A stretch of 64,000 nt of DNA from Pseudomonas frederiksbergensis (GCF_035751725.1 NZ_CP142104.1:1302001-1366000), one strand, 5' to 3'; positions 33,281 to 46,710 are shown, numbered from the stretch's first letter. Numbers and translations are program-made. Notes: generated from the sequence alone by a model not told the origin.

Positions 33281-34050
33281 GCGGCGCTGCCGACCCGCAG
33301 GCCCTGGGTCGCCAGCCATCCGGCCTTGGTCATCGGCGTGCGTCCGTCCTCGAGCAAGCGCTCCAGGGTGCGCAGCCAATAATCCCGGGAAAAGCCATGG
33401 CGCATGTCCACCGGATGCAGCCCCAGGCGAATCACCGGGGCCTGGCGCCAGCGTTGCTCGCGCTGGTCGCTGATGATCTTCGACAGGCCCCGGCGCCAGG
33501 CGCTGCGGGCGCTCCACACCAGGCCCGGCGCATCGATCCGGGTGAAATCAGGCAAGCGGTAGAGGTGCTGCGTATCGCTGGTGTAGCTCAGGGGTAACTG
33601 GCGCAAGGCGTGCCGGGTGCCTTCGCTCATCAGCCAGGCCGGCGCGACAAAACCTTCCAGTGGCCATCGATACCGCTGGAACATGTCGATACCGGCCCGC
33701 AGGCGGGTGAGGGCGGCCTCTTGCGACAACCCATAGAACTCGCCTTCATGGGTGTAGACCCGGCGCATGAACCAGTCCTTGGGATGGATGGCAGGCGGGC
33801 CGTCATCGCAGTGGTAGTAGCCGTGCAAGACCAATTCATCGCCGCGCTCGACCCGGCTGTCGAGCAGGCGCCTGAAGCCGGGATGGTCGTCCAGCGCATT
33901 GGCATGATGGAAGTCCGGCACCACCAGCCAGGTCATCGGGATCTGGCCAAGGGCGTCGACGGCTTCGACGAAGGGCTGGTAGTCCGGCCATGTCTGGGGC
34001 GCGACGTCATGCAGTACCAACAGCAGGCTGGGGGCATGGTTCATTGCCAT
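33277..34050 (-). CDS. DUF2334-family polysaccharide deacetylase-like protein
   Basis: A 257-residue protein with a polysaccharide deacetylase-type barrel: LLLVLHDVAPQTWPDY at the N-terminus (metal-site Asp), HGYYHCDD in the middle and the PAWLMS and LHPVDMRHG motifs later. DUF2334 proteins remove acyl groups from sugars or are its relatives. No signal peptide is seen, so it should act in the cytoplasm. The ATG at 34050 is preferred over 34044 because of a GAGGCGA site spaced for it. It starts ten bases after the upstream glycosyltransferase stop and overlaps the downstream membrane-protein gene by four bases. Confidence 0.85.
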   Translation of the reverse strand: MAMNHAPSLLLVLHDVAPQTWPDYQPFVEAVDALGQIPMTWLVVPDFHHANALDDHPGFRRLLDSRVERGDELVLHGYYHCDDGPPAIHPKDWFMRRVYTHEGEFYGLSQEAALTRLRAGIDMFQRYRWPLEGFVAPAWLMSEGTRHALRQLPLSYTSDTQHLYRLPDFTRIDAPGLVWSARSAWRRGLSKIISDQREQRWRQAPVIRLGLHPVDMRHGFSRDYWLRTLERLLEDGRTPMTKAGWLATQGLRVGSAA

Positions 34051-34060
34051 GGGTGTCGCC

Positions 34061-35173
34061 TCAACCATTGGCCAACAGCGGCATCTCTGCGCCGAGCACG
34101 CTGTAGTAATGGCCCAGCAGGCTATTGACCACCGAGTCCCAGGCGTAATGCCGCTCCACATGCCGGCGTGCGCTGGCGCCGCGCTGCGCACACCCTTCGG
34201 CGAACAGTTGTCGCACGGCGTTGGCCATGGCCTGCGGGTTGTCTGGCGTGCACAGCAGGCCGCAGTCTTCCTGGACGATTTCGCTGAACGCGCCCGCAGC
34301 GACCGCCACTACCGGAATGCCGCTGGCCATCGCTTCGAGGATCACCAAGCCAAAGGTTTCCTGGTCGCCGGCATGCAGCAGCGCGTCGGCGCTGGCCATC
34401 AGCCGGGCGACCTGGGGCGCCGGGCAGAATTCGTCGATGACCGTGACGTTGTCCGGCACCAGGGCCGGCATCGAAGAACCGACCAGCAATAAGTGGTAGC
34501 GCTCGCCCAGGCGTTTCATGCACTTGAGCAGCACCGGCAGGTTTTTCTCCTTGGAACCACGGCCTGCGAAAATCAGCAGCCGCGCGTCTTCGGCGATGCC
34601 CAGCTCTGCCCGCAGTTCAGGGTCGCGGGCGGCGGGGTTGAAGGTTTGAAGGTCTACGCCCAAGGGTTGTACATAGACATTCTTCACGCCCAGCCCGGTC
34701 AGCTTGTCTGCCATCACCTGGCTCGGCGCCAGGACTCGGTCGAAGTTGCCGTATAACTTGCTGACGTAGGCTTCGATGTTAGGGGTGAACCAACTTCCCA
34801 TCCGGTTGCTGACCAGCAGTGGCAAGTCGGAGTGATAGAAACCGATGACGGGGACATCGAGTTGTCGCCGGGCATCGAGGGCGGCCCAGGCGGTCAGATA
34901 CGGATCGCCGACTTCAATCAGGTCAGGCTGCAGATCGCGCAGGACATTGCGCCAGGGCGCCAGGCGCAGCGGAAAGCGATAGCCCTTGCCGAAGGGCAGC
35001 GGAGGGGCGGGTACTTTGTAGATGCCGTCCTGTTCACTCAAGTGCGCACCGGGAACCAACAGGCTATGGCGAATACCGGGCCGATTGCCCAGGCGCCGGT
35101 GCTTGGCGTCCAGGTAGGTGCGCACGCCGCCGCTGGCGGGGGCGTAGAACATGGTGATGTCCGCTATATGCAC
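34061..35173 (-). CDS. glycosyltransferase family 4 (GT-B fold)
   Basis: A 370-residue protein with the GT-B layout. The N-terminal acceptor domain begins VHIADITMFYAPASGGVRT. The linker has PLGVDLQTFNP, and the C-terminal donor domain contains IFAGRGSKEKNLP and the EX7E motif in ETFGLVILEAMASGIPVV. It transfers a sugar from a nucleotide donor to a lipid or sugar. The start is the GTG at 35173, since GGAGGG sits nine bases before it. First gene of the operon with a deacetylase and a flippase-like protein, suggesting glycolipid or surface-glycan modification. Confidence 0.9.
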   Translation of the reverse strand: MHIADITMFYAPASGGVRTYLDAKHRRLGNRPGIRHSLLVPGAHLSEQDGIYKVPAPPLPFGKGYRFPLRLAPWRNVLRDLQPDLIEVGDPYLTAWAALDARRQLDVPVIGFYHSDLPLLVSNRMGSWFTPNIEAYVSKLYGNFDRVLAPSQVMADKLTGLGVKNVYVQPLGVDLQTFNPAARDPELRAELGIAEDARLLIFAGRGSKEKNLPVLLKCMKRLGERYHLLLVGSSMPALVPDNVTVIDEFCPAPQVARLMASADALLHAGDQETFGLVILEAMASGIPVVAVAAGAFSEIVQEDCGLLCTPDNPQAMANAVRQLFAEGCAQRGASARRHVERHYAWDSVVNSLLGHYYSVLGAEMPLLANG

Positions 35174-35373
35174 GATGAACGTCCCTCCGGTCTGTGTTCT
35201 CCTGTGTTGACCTTTAGTAAGAATAGATGTTCGGTTGGGGTTGTGGTGGGGCGCGAAGAGGCCTGTCCTGGTTCTCAGACTATTATTCCAGGCGCCAGGG
35301 TCTTGAAGCGCTGGGCATGCTTTTATATAAGCGCGCAAAATGGCCTCATATCGCAAACACCACGGGTGACGAA

Positions 35374-36861
35374 ATGCCTGACTCATCGCAACTCATTATC
35401 GGGGCCGACCTTGCCGGCCAACCTGTCGCCCAGGCCATGCGCCTGGCGAACCGCCATGGACTGGTGGCGGGTGCCACTGGCACGGGCAAGACCGTCACCC
35501 TGCAACGCCTGGCCGAGATGTTCAGTGACGCCGGCGTGGCCGTGTTCGCGGCGGACATCAAGGGCGACCTGTGCGGCCTCGGTGCTGCCGGCGCTCCCCA
35601 GGGCAAGATCGCCGAGCGCATTGCCGGCATGCCTTGGCTCGGCCACAAGCCCCAGGCATATCCAGTGACCTTGTGGGACATTCATGGCCAATCGGGCCAT
35701 CCGCTACGCACGACCCTCAGTGAGATGGGACCGTTGTTGCTCGGCAGCCTGTTGGAGCTGACCGACAGCCAGCAATCGGCGTTGTATGCGGCGTTCAAGG
35801 TTGCCGATCGCGAGGGGCTGTTGTTGCTGGATCTGAAAGACTTGAAGGCGCTGCTCAATCACCTCAAGGACAACCCCGAACTGCTTGGCGACGATGCGGC
35901 CCTGATGACCACGGGTTCCAGCCAGGCGCTGATGCGACGCTTGTCCACGCTGGAACAGCAAGGCGCCGACGCCTTGTTCGGTGAGCCGGCGCTGCAACTC
36001 GAAGACATCCTGCAGCCGGCGAGCGATGGCCGCGGCCGTATTCATCTGCTGGACGCCAGCCGCCTGGTCCATGAGGCGCCGAAGGTCTACGCAACGTTCC
36101 TGTTGTGGCTGCTGGCCGAATTATTCGAGCAACTGCCCGAGCGCGGCGACGCGGACAAACCTTTGCTCGCGCTGTTTTTCGACGAGGCGCACCTGTTGTT
36201 TGCCGGTACGCCCAAGGCGCTGCAGGATCGGCTGGAGCAAGTTGTCCGGTTGATCCGCTCCAAGGGGGTCGGGGTTTATTTCGTGACCCAGTCGCCAGGT
36301 GATTTGCCGGACGATGTGCTGGCGCAGTTGGGATTGCGCATCCAGCACGGCCTGCGAGCGTTTACCGCCAAGGAACAGAAATCCCTGCGGGCGGTGGCGG
36401 AGGGCTTCCGACCGAACCCGCAATTCGATGCGTTGGCGGTACTCACCGAACTGGGCATCGGCGAAGCCCTGGTCGGCACGCTGCAAGAAAAAGGCACCCC
36501 GGAAATCGTCCAGCGCGTACTGGTGGCGCCACCGCAGTCGCGTATCGGGCCGTTGAGCGACGCCGAGCGCGCCGGGTTGATCGCCAGTTCGTCGTTGCAG
36601 GGGCGCTACGACAAGCCCATTGACCGTGAGTCGGCCTATGAAGTGTTGATGGGCCGCAAGGGGCTGGAGCCCCAGGCCGAAGCGGCACCGGGCAAGCCGG
36701 CGGCGGACGAGCCGAGCTTCACCGAACAGGCCGGGGAATTCCTCGGCACCGCGGCGGGCCAGGCACTGAAGTCGGCGATGCGCCAGGCGGCCAATCAATT
36801 GGGCCGGCAATTGGTGCGGGGGTTGATGGGGTCGTTGTTGGGCGGCAGCAAGCGGCGGTAA
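35374..36861 (+). CDS. HerA/DUF853-type ATPase
   Basis: A 495-residue ATPase with Walker A (GATGTGKT, about residue 34-41), Walker B (LLALFFDEAHLLF) and the sensor-like VGVYFVTQSPGDLP. This matches the helicase HerA-like C-terminal family (DUF853, YjgR-type), whose role is not established. The C-terminus has a hydrophobic, alanine-rich stretch (FLGTAAGQALKSAMRQAANQLGRQL). The ATG at 35374 was chosen because the conserved domain begins a few residues later. It has its own promoter region, divergent from the glycosyltransferase operon. Confidence 0.9.
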   Translation: MPDSSQLIIGADLAGQPVAQAMRLANRHGLVAGATGTGKTVTLQRLAEMFSDAGVAVFAADIKGDLCGLGAAGAPQGKIAERIAGMPWLGHKPQAYPVTLWDIHGQSGHPLRTTLSEMGPLLLGSLLELTDSQQSALYAAFKVADREGLLLLDLKDLKALLNHLKDNPELLGDDAALMTTGSSQALMRRLSTLEQQGADALFGEPALQLEDILQPASDGRGRIHLLDASRLVHEAPKVYATFLLWLLAELFEQLPERGDADKPLLALFFDEAHLLFAGTPKALQDRLEQVVRLIRSKGVGVYFVTQSPGDLPDDVLAQLGLRIQHGLRAFTAKEQKSLRAVAEGFRPNPQFDALAVLTELGIGEALVGTLQEKGTPEIVQRVLVAPPQSRIGPLSDAERAGLIASSSLQGRYDKPIDRESAYEVLMGRKGLEPQAEAAPGKPAADEPSFTEQAGEFLGTAAGQALKSAMRQAANQLGRQLVRGLMGSLLGGSKRR

Positions 36862-36883
36862 TCAATCCAGAGCGAGTCGAGCC

Positions 36884-36911
36884 CCTCGCGGGCAGGCTCG
36901 CTCCCGCAAGG
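36884..36911. repeat. degenerate REP palindrome
   Basis: CCTCGCGGGCAGGCTCGCTC..CGCAAGG, a weak member of the REP group, between convergent genes. Confidence 0.5.
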
Positions 36912-37002
36912 GATCTGCGTCGAACACGAACATATTGTCCGCTATGGACTTGCTGTGGGACCGAGCCTGCTGGCGAAGGCGGTCTGGCAGGTCAGGAGAA
37001 TC

Positions 37003-37458
37003 TCATTCCTTGGGGCGCGCATGCGCCGCCAATCGCTCCAGCGCTGCCCGCAGGTTGGGATCGCTGATGCCGTCGGCGGTGGCCTGGATGGTCGCGGCCG
37101 CGTCAGTGGACAGGTCCAGGGTATGTCCCTTGGCGCCGCCCTGTACGGTAGGCGGCTGTACCTTGAACAGGATGCGCGTCAGGTTGGCGAATTCCTCGAA
37201 CGCCTGGAGTTGGCGCAGCAAGCGCTTCTGCTGATAACGCAGGCGCGTGGCCCAGTGGCCGTCGGTGACGATCAGCAACAAACTGCCTTCGCGCCAGGAG
37301 GCGACGTGGCAGTGCTCGCGCGCGGCGGGTTGCAACTGGCTGTCCAGCAGGCGTTGCAGATGGCCGAGGCGCCGGGCGTGGCCGAAAATGGCTTTCAGCG
37401 GCTTGGCTTCGCGCAGCAGAACGGCGGGTGCCTTGGCTGGAAGAGGGCGGAAGGCCAT
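37003..37458 (-). CDS. DUF721 (DciA-like) protein
   Basis: A 151-residue protein of the DUF721 family. Its core (CHVASWREGSLLLIVTDGHWATRLRYQQKRLLRQL) has the KH-like pattern of DciA, the replicative-helicase loader of many bacteria that lack DnaC. The ATG at 37458 (MAFRPLPAK) is preferred; an in-frame start 11 codons upstream exists. It is divergent from secA, as in other pseudomonads. The DciA function is inferred from family relation; a direct assignment needs structure or genetics. Confidence 0.8.
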   Translation of the reverse strand: MAFRPLPAKAPAVLLREAKPLKAIFGHARRLGHLQRLLDSQLQPAAREHCHVASWREGSLLLIVTDGHWATRLRYQQKRLLRQLQAFEEFANLTRILFKVQPPTVQGGAKGHTLDLSTDAAATIQATADGISDPNLRAALERLAAHARPKE

Positions 37459-37767
37459 GGATGAAATACCGCGAAATGACAAAGGCGCCATGGTAGCAGA
37501 AAGCGCCGGATGCGCCGTGGCCCTGTCGCCCAGCGGCTTTTATCCACACAATCAATGGGTAACTTATGCGCTTTGTGGGTTGAAGTTCGCGTAAAAGCCC
37601 TTATTTTAATGAGGCCCCGTCACAGCGCTGTGCCAGCATCGTGGAATAACGCCACTTTCCTCACCATCGTTTCCGGGTAGAATGCTCGTTCGCATGCGGC
37701 CATGAGGGCTGCACGGGCGACTCACGGGGCCGCCCTCCATCCCTTTAGTGTGGAAGATCCTGCCGAT
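37459..37767. other. 309-base divergent gap before secA
   Basis: No convincing gene; in particular no secM-like or M23 peptidase gene is visible. It contains the 12-base palindrome CACAGCGCTGTG (37621-37632) and TAGAAT (37678-37683), a likely -10 for secA. Confidence 0.55.
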
Positions 37768-40509
<2,742 letters not shown>

Positions 40510-40534
40510 CCCCGTTTCAACGCTGAACGACCCG

Positions 40535-40567
40535 CGCCGCGGCAGGTTACCCCTGTCGCGGCGTTTT
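40535..40567 (+). terminator. intrinsic terminator after secA
   Basis: CGCCGCGGCAG pairs with CTGTCGCGGCG (one G-U pair) and is followed by TTTT. Confidence 0.75.
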
Positions 40568-40628
40568 GCCATTTGATCCGCCGTCTTGATGAAGGCGGTG
40601 TTGAAATAATTTTATGAGGAGCGCATTC

Positions 40629-41846
40629 ATGGCTGTTGGTCTTGGTCCGTTGCCGACGTTGCACCCGGTTGCCGGTTTTGAACTCGGTATTGCCTCGGCG
40701 GGCATCAAGCGCCCCGGGCGCAAGGATGTCGTGGTCATGCGTTGCGCCGAAGGCTCGACGGTGGCAGGCGTGTTCACCCTCAACGCGTTTTGTGCCGCGC
40801 CCGTGATCCTGGCCAAGCAACGCGTGCAAGGGGCGGTGCGTTACCTGCTGACCAACACCGGTAACGCCAACGCCGGCACCGGCGCGCCAGGCCTGGCTGC
40901 CGCCGAGCGTGCATGCGCCAAGCTGGCCGAACTGACGGGCGTCGATGCCAGCCAGGTGCTGCCTTACTCCACCGGCGTCATCGGCGAACCGCTGCCGGTC
41001 GAGAAGATCGAAGGCGCGCTGCAAGCCGCGCTCGATGACCTTTCGGAAAACAACTGGGCCGCCGCCGCCACCGGCATCATGACCACAGACACGCTGCCCA
41101 AGGGCGCGAGCCGCCAATTCCAGCACGACGGCGTGACCATCACCGTCACCGGTATCAGCAAAGGCGCCGGCATGATCCGCCCGAACATGGCGACCATGCT
41201 CGGCTACATCGCCACCGACGCCAAGGTTTCGCGCCAAGTGCTGCAAGACCTGATGCTCGACGGCGCCAACAAGTCGTTCAACCGCATCACCATCGACGGC
41301 GACACTTCCACCAATGACTGCTGCATGCTGATCGCCACTGGCAAGGCCAACCTGCCGGAAATCACCGAAGCCAGCGGCCCGCTGTTCGCGGCCCTGAAGC
41401 AGGCCGTATTCGAAGTGTGCATGGAAGTGGCCCAGGCCATCGTCCGTGACGGCGAGGGCGCGACCAAGTTCGTCACCGTGCAGGTCAACGGCGGTGGCAA
41501 TCACCAGGAATGCCTGGACGTCGGCTACACCGTGGCGCACTCGCCGCTGATCAAGACCGCGTTGTTCGCCTCCGACCCGAACTGGGGCCGGATCCTCGCC
41601 GCCGTGGGCCGTGCCGGCGTGCCTGAGCTGGACGTGAGCAAGATCGACGTGTTCCTCGGCGAAGTCTGCATCGCCAGCCAAGGCGCCCGCGCCGCAACCT
41701 ACACCGAAGCCCAAGGCGCGGCGGTGATGCAACAGGAAGAAATCACCATCCGTATCGAGCTGGGACGGGGTGATTGCAGTGAAACCATCTGGACGACCGA
41801 CCTGTCCCACGAGTACGTCAAGATCAACGCTGAATATCGGACTTGA
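40629..41846 (+). CDS. argJ: ornithine acetyltransferase / N-acetylglutamate synthase
   Basis: ArgJ moves the acetyl group from N-acetylornithine to glutamate in the cyclic arginine pathway, and some members also use acetyl-CoA. The 405-residue protein is made as a precursor that cleaves itself; the cleavage site is visible as [11 protein letters not shown] with the conserved Thr as new N-terminal nucleophile. Oxyanion-hole threonines lie in STGVIG. The start at 40629 (MAVGLGPLP) has a GAGGAG site eight bases upstream and is preferred over a start five codons earlier. It follows secA as in other pseudomonads. Confidence 0.97.
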   Translation: MAVGLGPLPTLHPVAGFELGIASAGIKRPGRKDVVVMRCAEGSTVAGVFTLNAFCAAPVILAKQRVQGAVRYLLTNTGNANAGTGAPGLAAAERACAKLAELTGVDASQVLPYSTGVIGEPLPVEKIEGALQAALDDLSENNWAAAATGIMTTDTLPKGASRQFQHDGVTITVTGISKGAGMIRPNMATMLGYIATDAKVSRQVLQDLMLDGANKSFNRITIDGDTSTNDCCMLIATGKANLPEITEASGPLFAALKQAVFEVCMEVAQAIVRDGEGATKFVTVQVNGGGNHQECLDVGYTVAHSPLIKTALFASDPNWGRILAAVGRAGVPELDVSKIDVFLGEVCIASQGARAATYTEAQGAAVMQQEEITIRIELGRGDCSETIWTTDLSHEYVKINAEYRT

Positions 41847-41929
41847 GACCGAGTCGCTCCTATCGCGAGCAAGCTCACTCCCCCAGTGGAACTGCGTTGT
41901 GAACACGTTTGATGTCGCTCAACAAATCG

Positions 41930-41954
41930 CTGTGGGAGCGGGCCTGCTCGCGAG
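41930..41954. repeat. REP-type palindrome
   Basis: CTGTGGGAGCGGGCCTGCTCGCGAG, between argJ and the Nudix gene; a weaker copy in the other orientation lies about 60 bases upstream near 41860. Confidence 0.55.
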
Positions 41955-41994
41955 GGTGCCGGTACCGACTCCATGAATGCTGAGGAATAGTGCG

Positions 41995-42939
41995 GTGAAA
42001 CGAATTCATGTGGCGGCGGCGGTCATTCGTGACGCCGCTGGCAAAATCCTGATTGCCCGTCGGGCCGACACCCAACACCAGGGAGGCCTGTGGGAATTTC
42101 CCGGCGGCAAGGTCGAGGCTGATGAATCCGTCGAAACGGCCCTGGCCCGTGAACTTCACGAGGAACTGGGCATTGTCGTCGACGTTGCACGGCCGTTGAT
42201 CAAGGTGCGCCATGACTACCCCGACAAACAGGTCTTGCTGGATGTCTGGGAAGTCTCGGCGTTCAGTGGCGAGCCCCACGGTGCCGAAGGTCAGCCGTTG
42301 GCCTGGGTGACGGCCCGTGAGTTGACGAACTACGAGTTTCCGGCGGCCAACCAGCCGATCGTCGCGGCGGCACGTTTGCCGGGTGAATACCTGATCACAC
42401 CTGATGGCCTGGAAACCCCGGCCTTGCTGCGCGGTTTGCAAAAGGCAATTGCGGGCGGGATCAAATTGGTCCAGCTGCGTGCGCCCAACGGCTACGACCC
42501 GCAATACCGCGACCTGGCGGTGGATGCGGTGGGGTTGTGTGCCGGCAAGGCCCAGCTGATGCTCAAGGGGCCGTTCGAATGGCTGGGGGATTTTCCTTCC
42601 GCCGGCTGGCACATCACTGCCGCGCAACTGCGCAAGCACGCGGCGGCCGGTCGACCGTTCGGCAAGGATCGCTGGCTTGCGGCCTCGTGCCATGACGCCG
42701 AGGAATTGGCCCTGGCGCAGCAGATGGATGTGGACTTCGTGACGCTCTCGCCGGTGCAACCGACCCAGACTCATCCCGATGCCCAACCGTTGGGCTGGGC
42801 AGAGGCGGCGCGGTTGATCGACGGCTTCGACAGGCCGGTTTACCTGTTGGGTGGGGTAGGGCCTGGCGAGCGGCAAAAAGCCTGGGAGACCGGGGCGCAG
42901 GGTGTGGCGGGGATTCGGGCGTTTTGGCCAGAGGCTTGA
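41995..42939 (+). CDS. Nudix hydrolase - ThiE-like fusion (MutT family)
   Basis: A 314-residue two-domain protein. Residues 1-130 form a MutT-type Nudix hydrolase; the Nudix box is intact, starting GGKVEADESVE and including RELHEELGI (GX5EX7REUXEEXGU). MutT removes oxidised dGTP from the nucleotide pool. The C-terminal 170 residues resemble a thiamine phosphate synthase (TenI/ThiE) barrel (LIQLRA-like LVQLRAPNGYD, GWHITA, FVTLSPVQPTQTHP, LLGGVGPG), as in several gammaproteobacterial MutT proteins; the function of that half is unsettled. The start is the GTG at 41995, eight bases after GAGGA. Confidence 0.92.
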   Translation: MKRIHVAAAVIRDAAGKILIARRADTQHQGGLWEFPGGKVEADESVETALARELHEELGIVVDVARPLIKVRHDYPDKQVLLDVWEVSAFSGEPHGAEGQPLAWVTARELTNYEFPAANQPIVAAARLPGEYLITPDGLETPALLRGLQKAIAGGIKLVQLRAPNGYDPQYRDLAVDAVGLCAGKAQLMLKGPFEWLGDFPSAGWHITAAQLRKHAAAGRPFGKDRWLAASCHDAEELALAQQMDVDFVTLSPVQPTQTHPDAQPLGWAEAARLIDGFDRPVYLLGGVGPGERQKAWETGAQGVAGIRAFWPEA

Positions 42940-42981
42940 TGCCTCGGTGTGACTGCTGGCCTCTTCGTTGGATCGCCGTCC

Positions 42982-43563
42982 TCACTCCCCAGGCTTGGCC
43001 GCCGCCTCCCAAAGCACCTCTGCCACCCCCTGCCGCCGGGCGATGATCCGCGCGGCCACGAACAGCAGGTCCGACAGCCGATTGATATAGGCCAGCCCCG
43101 GGCCGGCCAACGGCTCCACCGCGTTCAACTGTTGGCAGCGACGCTCGGCACCACGGGCCAGGGCTCGGCAGACGTGAGCTTGCGCGATCAAGGAAGAACC
43201 ACCGGGCAGGATGAAGTTCTCCAAAGGGCCCAGCTCCTCGTTCCACAGGTCGATCGCCGCTTCCAGACGCTCGATCTCCGTCACGTTCAAGGCTTGGTAG
43301 GTCGGCATCGCCAGTTCACCACCCAAGTCGAACAACCGGTGCTGACAAGGCGCCAACACTGCAATGACTTCCCCCAGCGCCGGATGCCGAGCTGTTTCTT
43401 CGGCCAGGCCGGCCAATAGCAGCCCCAGTTGGCTGTTCAAGGTATCCACCTCGCCAATCGCCTCGACCCGTGGATGATCCTTCGCCACGCGGCGACCATC
43501 CCCCAGCCCGGTTTCACCTTTGTCACCGGTGCGGGTGTAAATCTTCGACAGGCGAAAACCCAT
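42982..43563 (-). CDS. cob(I)alamin adenosyltransferase, PduO type
   Basis: A 193-residue enzyme that adenosylates cob(I)alamin to adenosylcobalamin. The PduO-type signatures are present: YTRTGDKGETGLGDGRRV at the N-terminus (ATP site), GEVDTLNS, FILPGGS and the helical LNRLSDLLFVAAR-like end (YINRLSDLLFVAARI). It starts three bases after the stop of the sensor kinase gene, so the two are likely co-transcribed. The name cobO is often used loosely for such enzymes but belongs to another family. Confidence 0.95.
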   Translation of the reverse strand: MGFRLSKIYTRTGDKGETGLGDGRRVAKDHPRVEAIGEVDTLNSQLGLLLAGLAEETARHPALGEVIAVLAPCQHRLFDLGGELAMPTYQALNVTEIERLEAAIDLWNEELGPLENFILPGGSSLIAQAHVCRALARGAERRCQQLNAVEPLAGPGLAYINRLSDLLFVAARIIARRQGVAEVLWEAAAKPGE

Positions 43564-43566
43564 TGT

Positions 43567-45603
43567 TCAGCGCTCCACTTGCTTATGTTCCTGGGCCACG
43601 ATCGAAGTGCCTGCGAGGGGCAGGCGCAGGGTGAAGCAAGTGCCCTGGCCTGGCGCTGATTGCACTTCCATCTGGCCCTTGTGGTTGTTGGTGATAATGA
43701 AATACGACACCGACAGCCCGAGGCCCGTGCCCTGGCCGATTTCCTTGGTGGTGAAAAACGGCTCGAAGGTGCGTTTGCGCACGTTCTCGCTCATGCCGAT
43801 GCCGTTGTCCTCGACCTGGATCTCTGCCCACGGTGGATTCAACCGCGTGCGCAGGATAATGCGCCCGGGTTCGCTGTCGTCCTGCCGTTGGTGGATCGCC
43901 TGGGCGGCGTTCTTCAGCAGGTTCAGCAATACCTGTTCCAGTTCGTTGGCGGTGCCCGGCACCGGGCCCAGGTTCGGGTCGAACTGGCGGATGATTGCCT
44001 GGCCCTTGAAGTCAAAACCGATCGCCAGGTCGAAGTCGTTGCCGGCGATTTCCACGGCTTGGTCGATCAAGGCAGGCAAGTCGCAGGGGGCCATTTGCCG
44101 GGTGCTGCGTCGGCTGAAGCTGAGCATGTGAGTGACGATTTTTGCGGCTCGCGCGCCGGCCTGCTGGATGCCGTCCAGCAGTTGCGGGATCTCCCGGCTT
44201 TGCAGGTAACGGTTGACCAACGGCAACTCGATGCCCAACTGCTCGGCCTGCTCGAGGTTCTTGGGCAGCTCGGCGGACAGGCGCCGGCGTATGTTCTGCA
44301 CGTTGTGCAGGATCGCCCCCAGCGGGTTGTTGATTTCATGGGCCATGCCCGCCGCGAGACCGCCAACCGAGAGCATCTTTTCCGATTGCACCATCATTTC
44401 TTCCAGCGACAGGCGCTGGGTAATGTCGTCGATGCGGATCACCACGCCACGCCCGGCGCCGCCCATCAGTGGGTAGAAGGTGAGGGCGTAATGCCGCGCT
44501 TCGTCGTCCTTGGTCCAGGTCACGCGTTCGATCTTCGCCACCGTGTGCTGCTCGACGGTCTGCTTGAGCTGCGGCAGGTACGGCTTCAGCGGCTCGAAGG
44601 CGAGGAAGATCGGCTGGTTCAGCGCTTCGTCCAATCGTGTGCCGGAGAGTGCGCTGGCTTCCTGGTTCCATTGGGTGACGTAGAGCTGTTCGTCGAGGGC
44701 GATCAGGGCCGATGGCATGGAGTCGATGATGCTGTTGAGGTAGTTCTGAAAGCCCGTGAGTTTTTTCTCGATCTTGCTGCGCACTTGGACTTCCAATTCC
44801 AGCTTGCGGTTGGTGTGACGGGTTTCTTCGGCCAGACCCTGGGCCTGGTCATAGGCGGCCTGGGAGTCGTCGCGGGCGCGCTTGAGTTGCTGCTCGCGGG
44901 CTTCGATCCGCGACAGCATGGTATTGAACGCTTCGGCCAGGCTGCCGATTTCGTCGTGGTTGCCCCGGGCGGCGCGCAGGGAATAGTTTTCCTCGCGGGT
45001 CACCTGGCGCGACAGCTCTTCGAGCTGGTGGATCGGTTGGGTGATCAGTCGTTTGATCTGCTGGGCAATGACCAGCCACAGCAGCACACTGAAGATCAGG
45101 ATGCCGAGGCTGGCGGTGAGGGTGCCGGTGTAGAACGCGGTGGGCAACTCACTGCTGGCGACCAGCAACAGGTGGCCCGGTGTCGTGCCGGGGCGGGGCA
45201 GGGTGATGACCTGATTGCTGCGGAACTCGCCGGCCTGCCAGGTTTGCATATGGCGAAAATGCTCCGGCAGCTTGAGCTTCTCGCCTTGTTGCAGTTGGGC
45301 CAGGCGCTCGCCTTGTCCATCATAGAGTGCCGCTGCCCGCAGTGGGGCATAGCTGTTGAGCTCATCGAGCAGGCGTTGGGCGCTTTGCGGCGATTGCAGC
45401 GCGTCGGCGATCAGGCTCGGGTTGGCCACCAGTCGGCCAATGGTCTGCAAGGCCTGGGGGGCCATGCTTTCCTGGGAAATATAATAGGCCGCGCTGATGA
45501 AGGTCAGGTTGGCCACCAGCAAAACCGTGGTCAACAACACCAACAGGGCCGCCAGCAGTTTCTGGCCGACCGGGAGATTTTCAAGGCGCTGGCGCAATGG
45601 CAT
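43567..45603 (-). CDS. membrane sensor histidine kinase (HAMP-PAS-HisKA)
   Basis: A 678-residue kinase. The order is: membrane helix (about 18-40), periplasmic sensor region, second helix (about 160-182), HAMP (ITQPIHQLEELSRQV), coiled coil, PAS (MPSALIALDEQLYVTQWN), HisKA with the phosphorylated His422 in MAHEINNPLG, and HATPase_c with N-box NLLKNAAQAI, G1 DNGIGM and G2 GQGTGLGLSVSYF. All catalytic motifs are intact. The start is the ATG at 45603. No response regulator is encoded nearby, so its partner is elsewhere. It lies in one direction with a ketopantoate reductase (46-base gap) and the cobalamin enzyme (3-base gap). Confidence 0.94.
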   Translation of the reverse strand: MPLRQRLENLPVGQKLLAALLVLLTTVLLVANLTFISAAYYISQESMAPQALQTIGRLVANPSLIADALQSPQSAQRLLDELNSYAPLRAAALYDGQGERLAQLQQGEKLKLPEHFRHMQTWQAGEFRSNQVITLPRPGTTPGHLLLVASSELPTAFYTGTLTASLGILIFSVLLWLVIAQQIKRLITQPIHQLEELSRQVTREENYSLRAARGNHDEIGSLAEAFNTMLSRIEAREQQLKRARDDSQAAYDQAQGLAEETRHTNRKLELEVQVRSKIEKKLTGFQNYLNSIIDSMPSALIALDEQLYVTQWNQEASALSGTRLDEALNQPIFLAFEPLKPYLPQLKQTVEQHTVAKIERVTWTKDDEARHYALTFYPLMGGAGRGVVIRIDDITQRLSLEEMMVQSEKMLSVGGLAAGMAHEINNPLGAILHNVQNIRRRLSAELPKNLEQAEQLGIELPLVNRYLQSREIPQLLDGIQQAGARAAKIVTHMLSFSRRSTRQMAPCDLPALIDQAVEIAGNDFDLAIGFDFKGQAIIRQFDPNLGPVPGTANELEQVLLNLLKNAAQAIHQRQDDSEPGRIILRTRLNPPWAEIQVEDNGIGMSENVRKRTFEPFFTTKEIGQGTGLGLSVSYFIITNNHKGQMEVQSAPGQGTCFTLRLPLAGTSIVAQEHKQVER

Positions 45604-45649
45604 CGGACTCGTCGCTAACAAGGAACACGAGGGCCAGCGTAGCCGCTGC

Positions 45650-46695
<1,046 letters not shown>

Positions 46696-46710
46696 TTTGG
46701 AGAACACTAC

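Noticed and set aside
43660..45618. Long forward frame opposite the sensor kinase (652 codons)
   Set aside because: Antisense shadow; the reverse strand carries intact HisKA and HATPase motifs.
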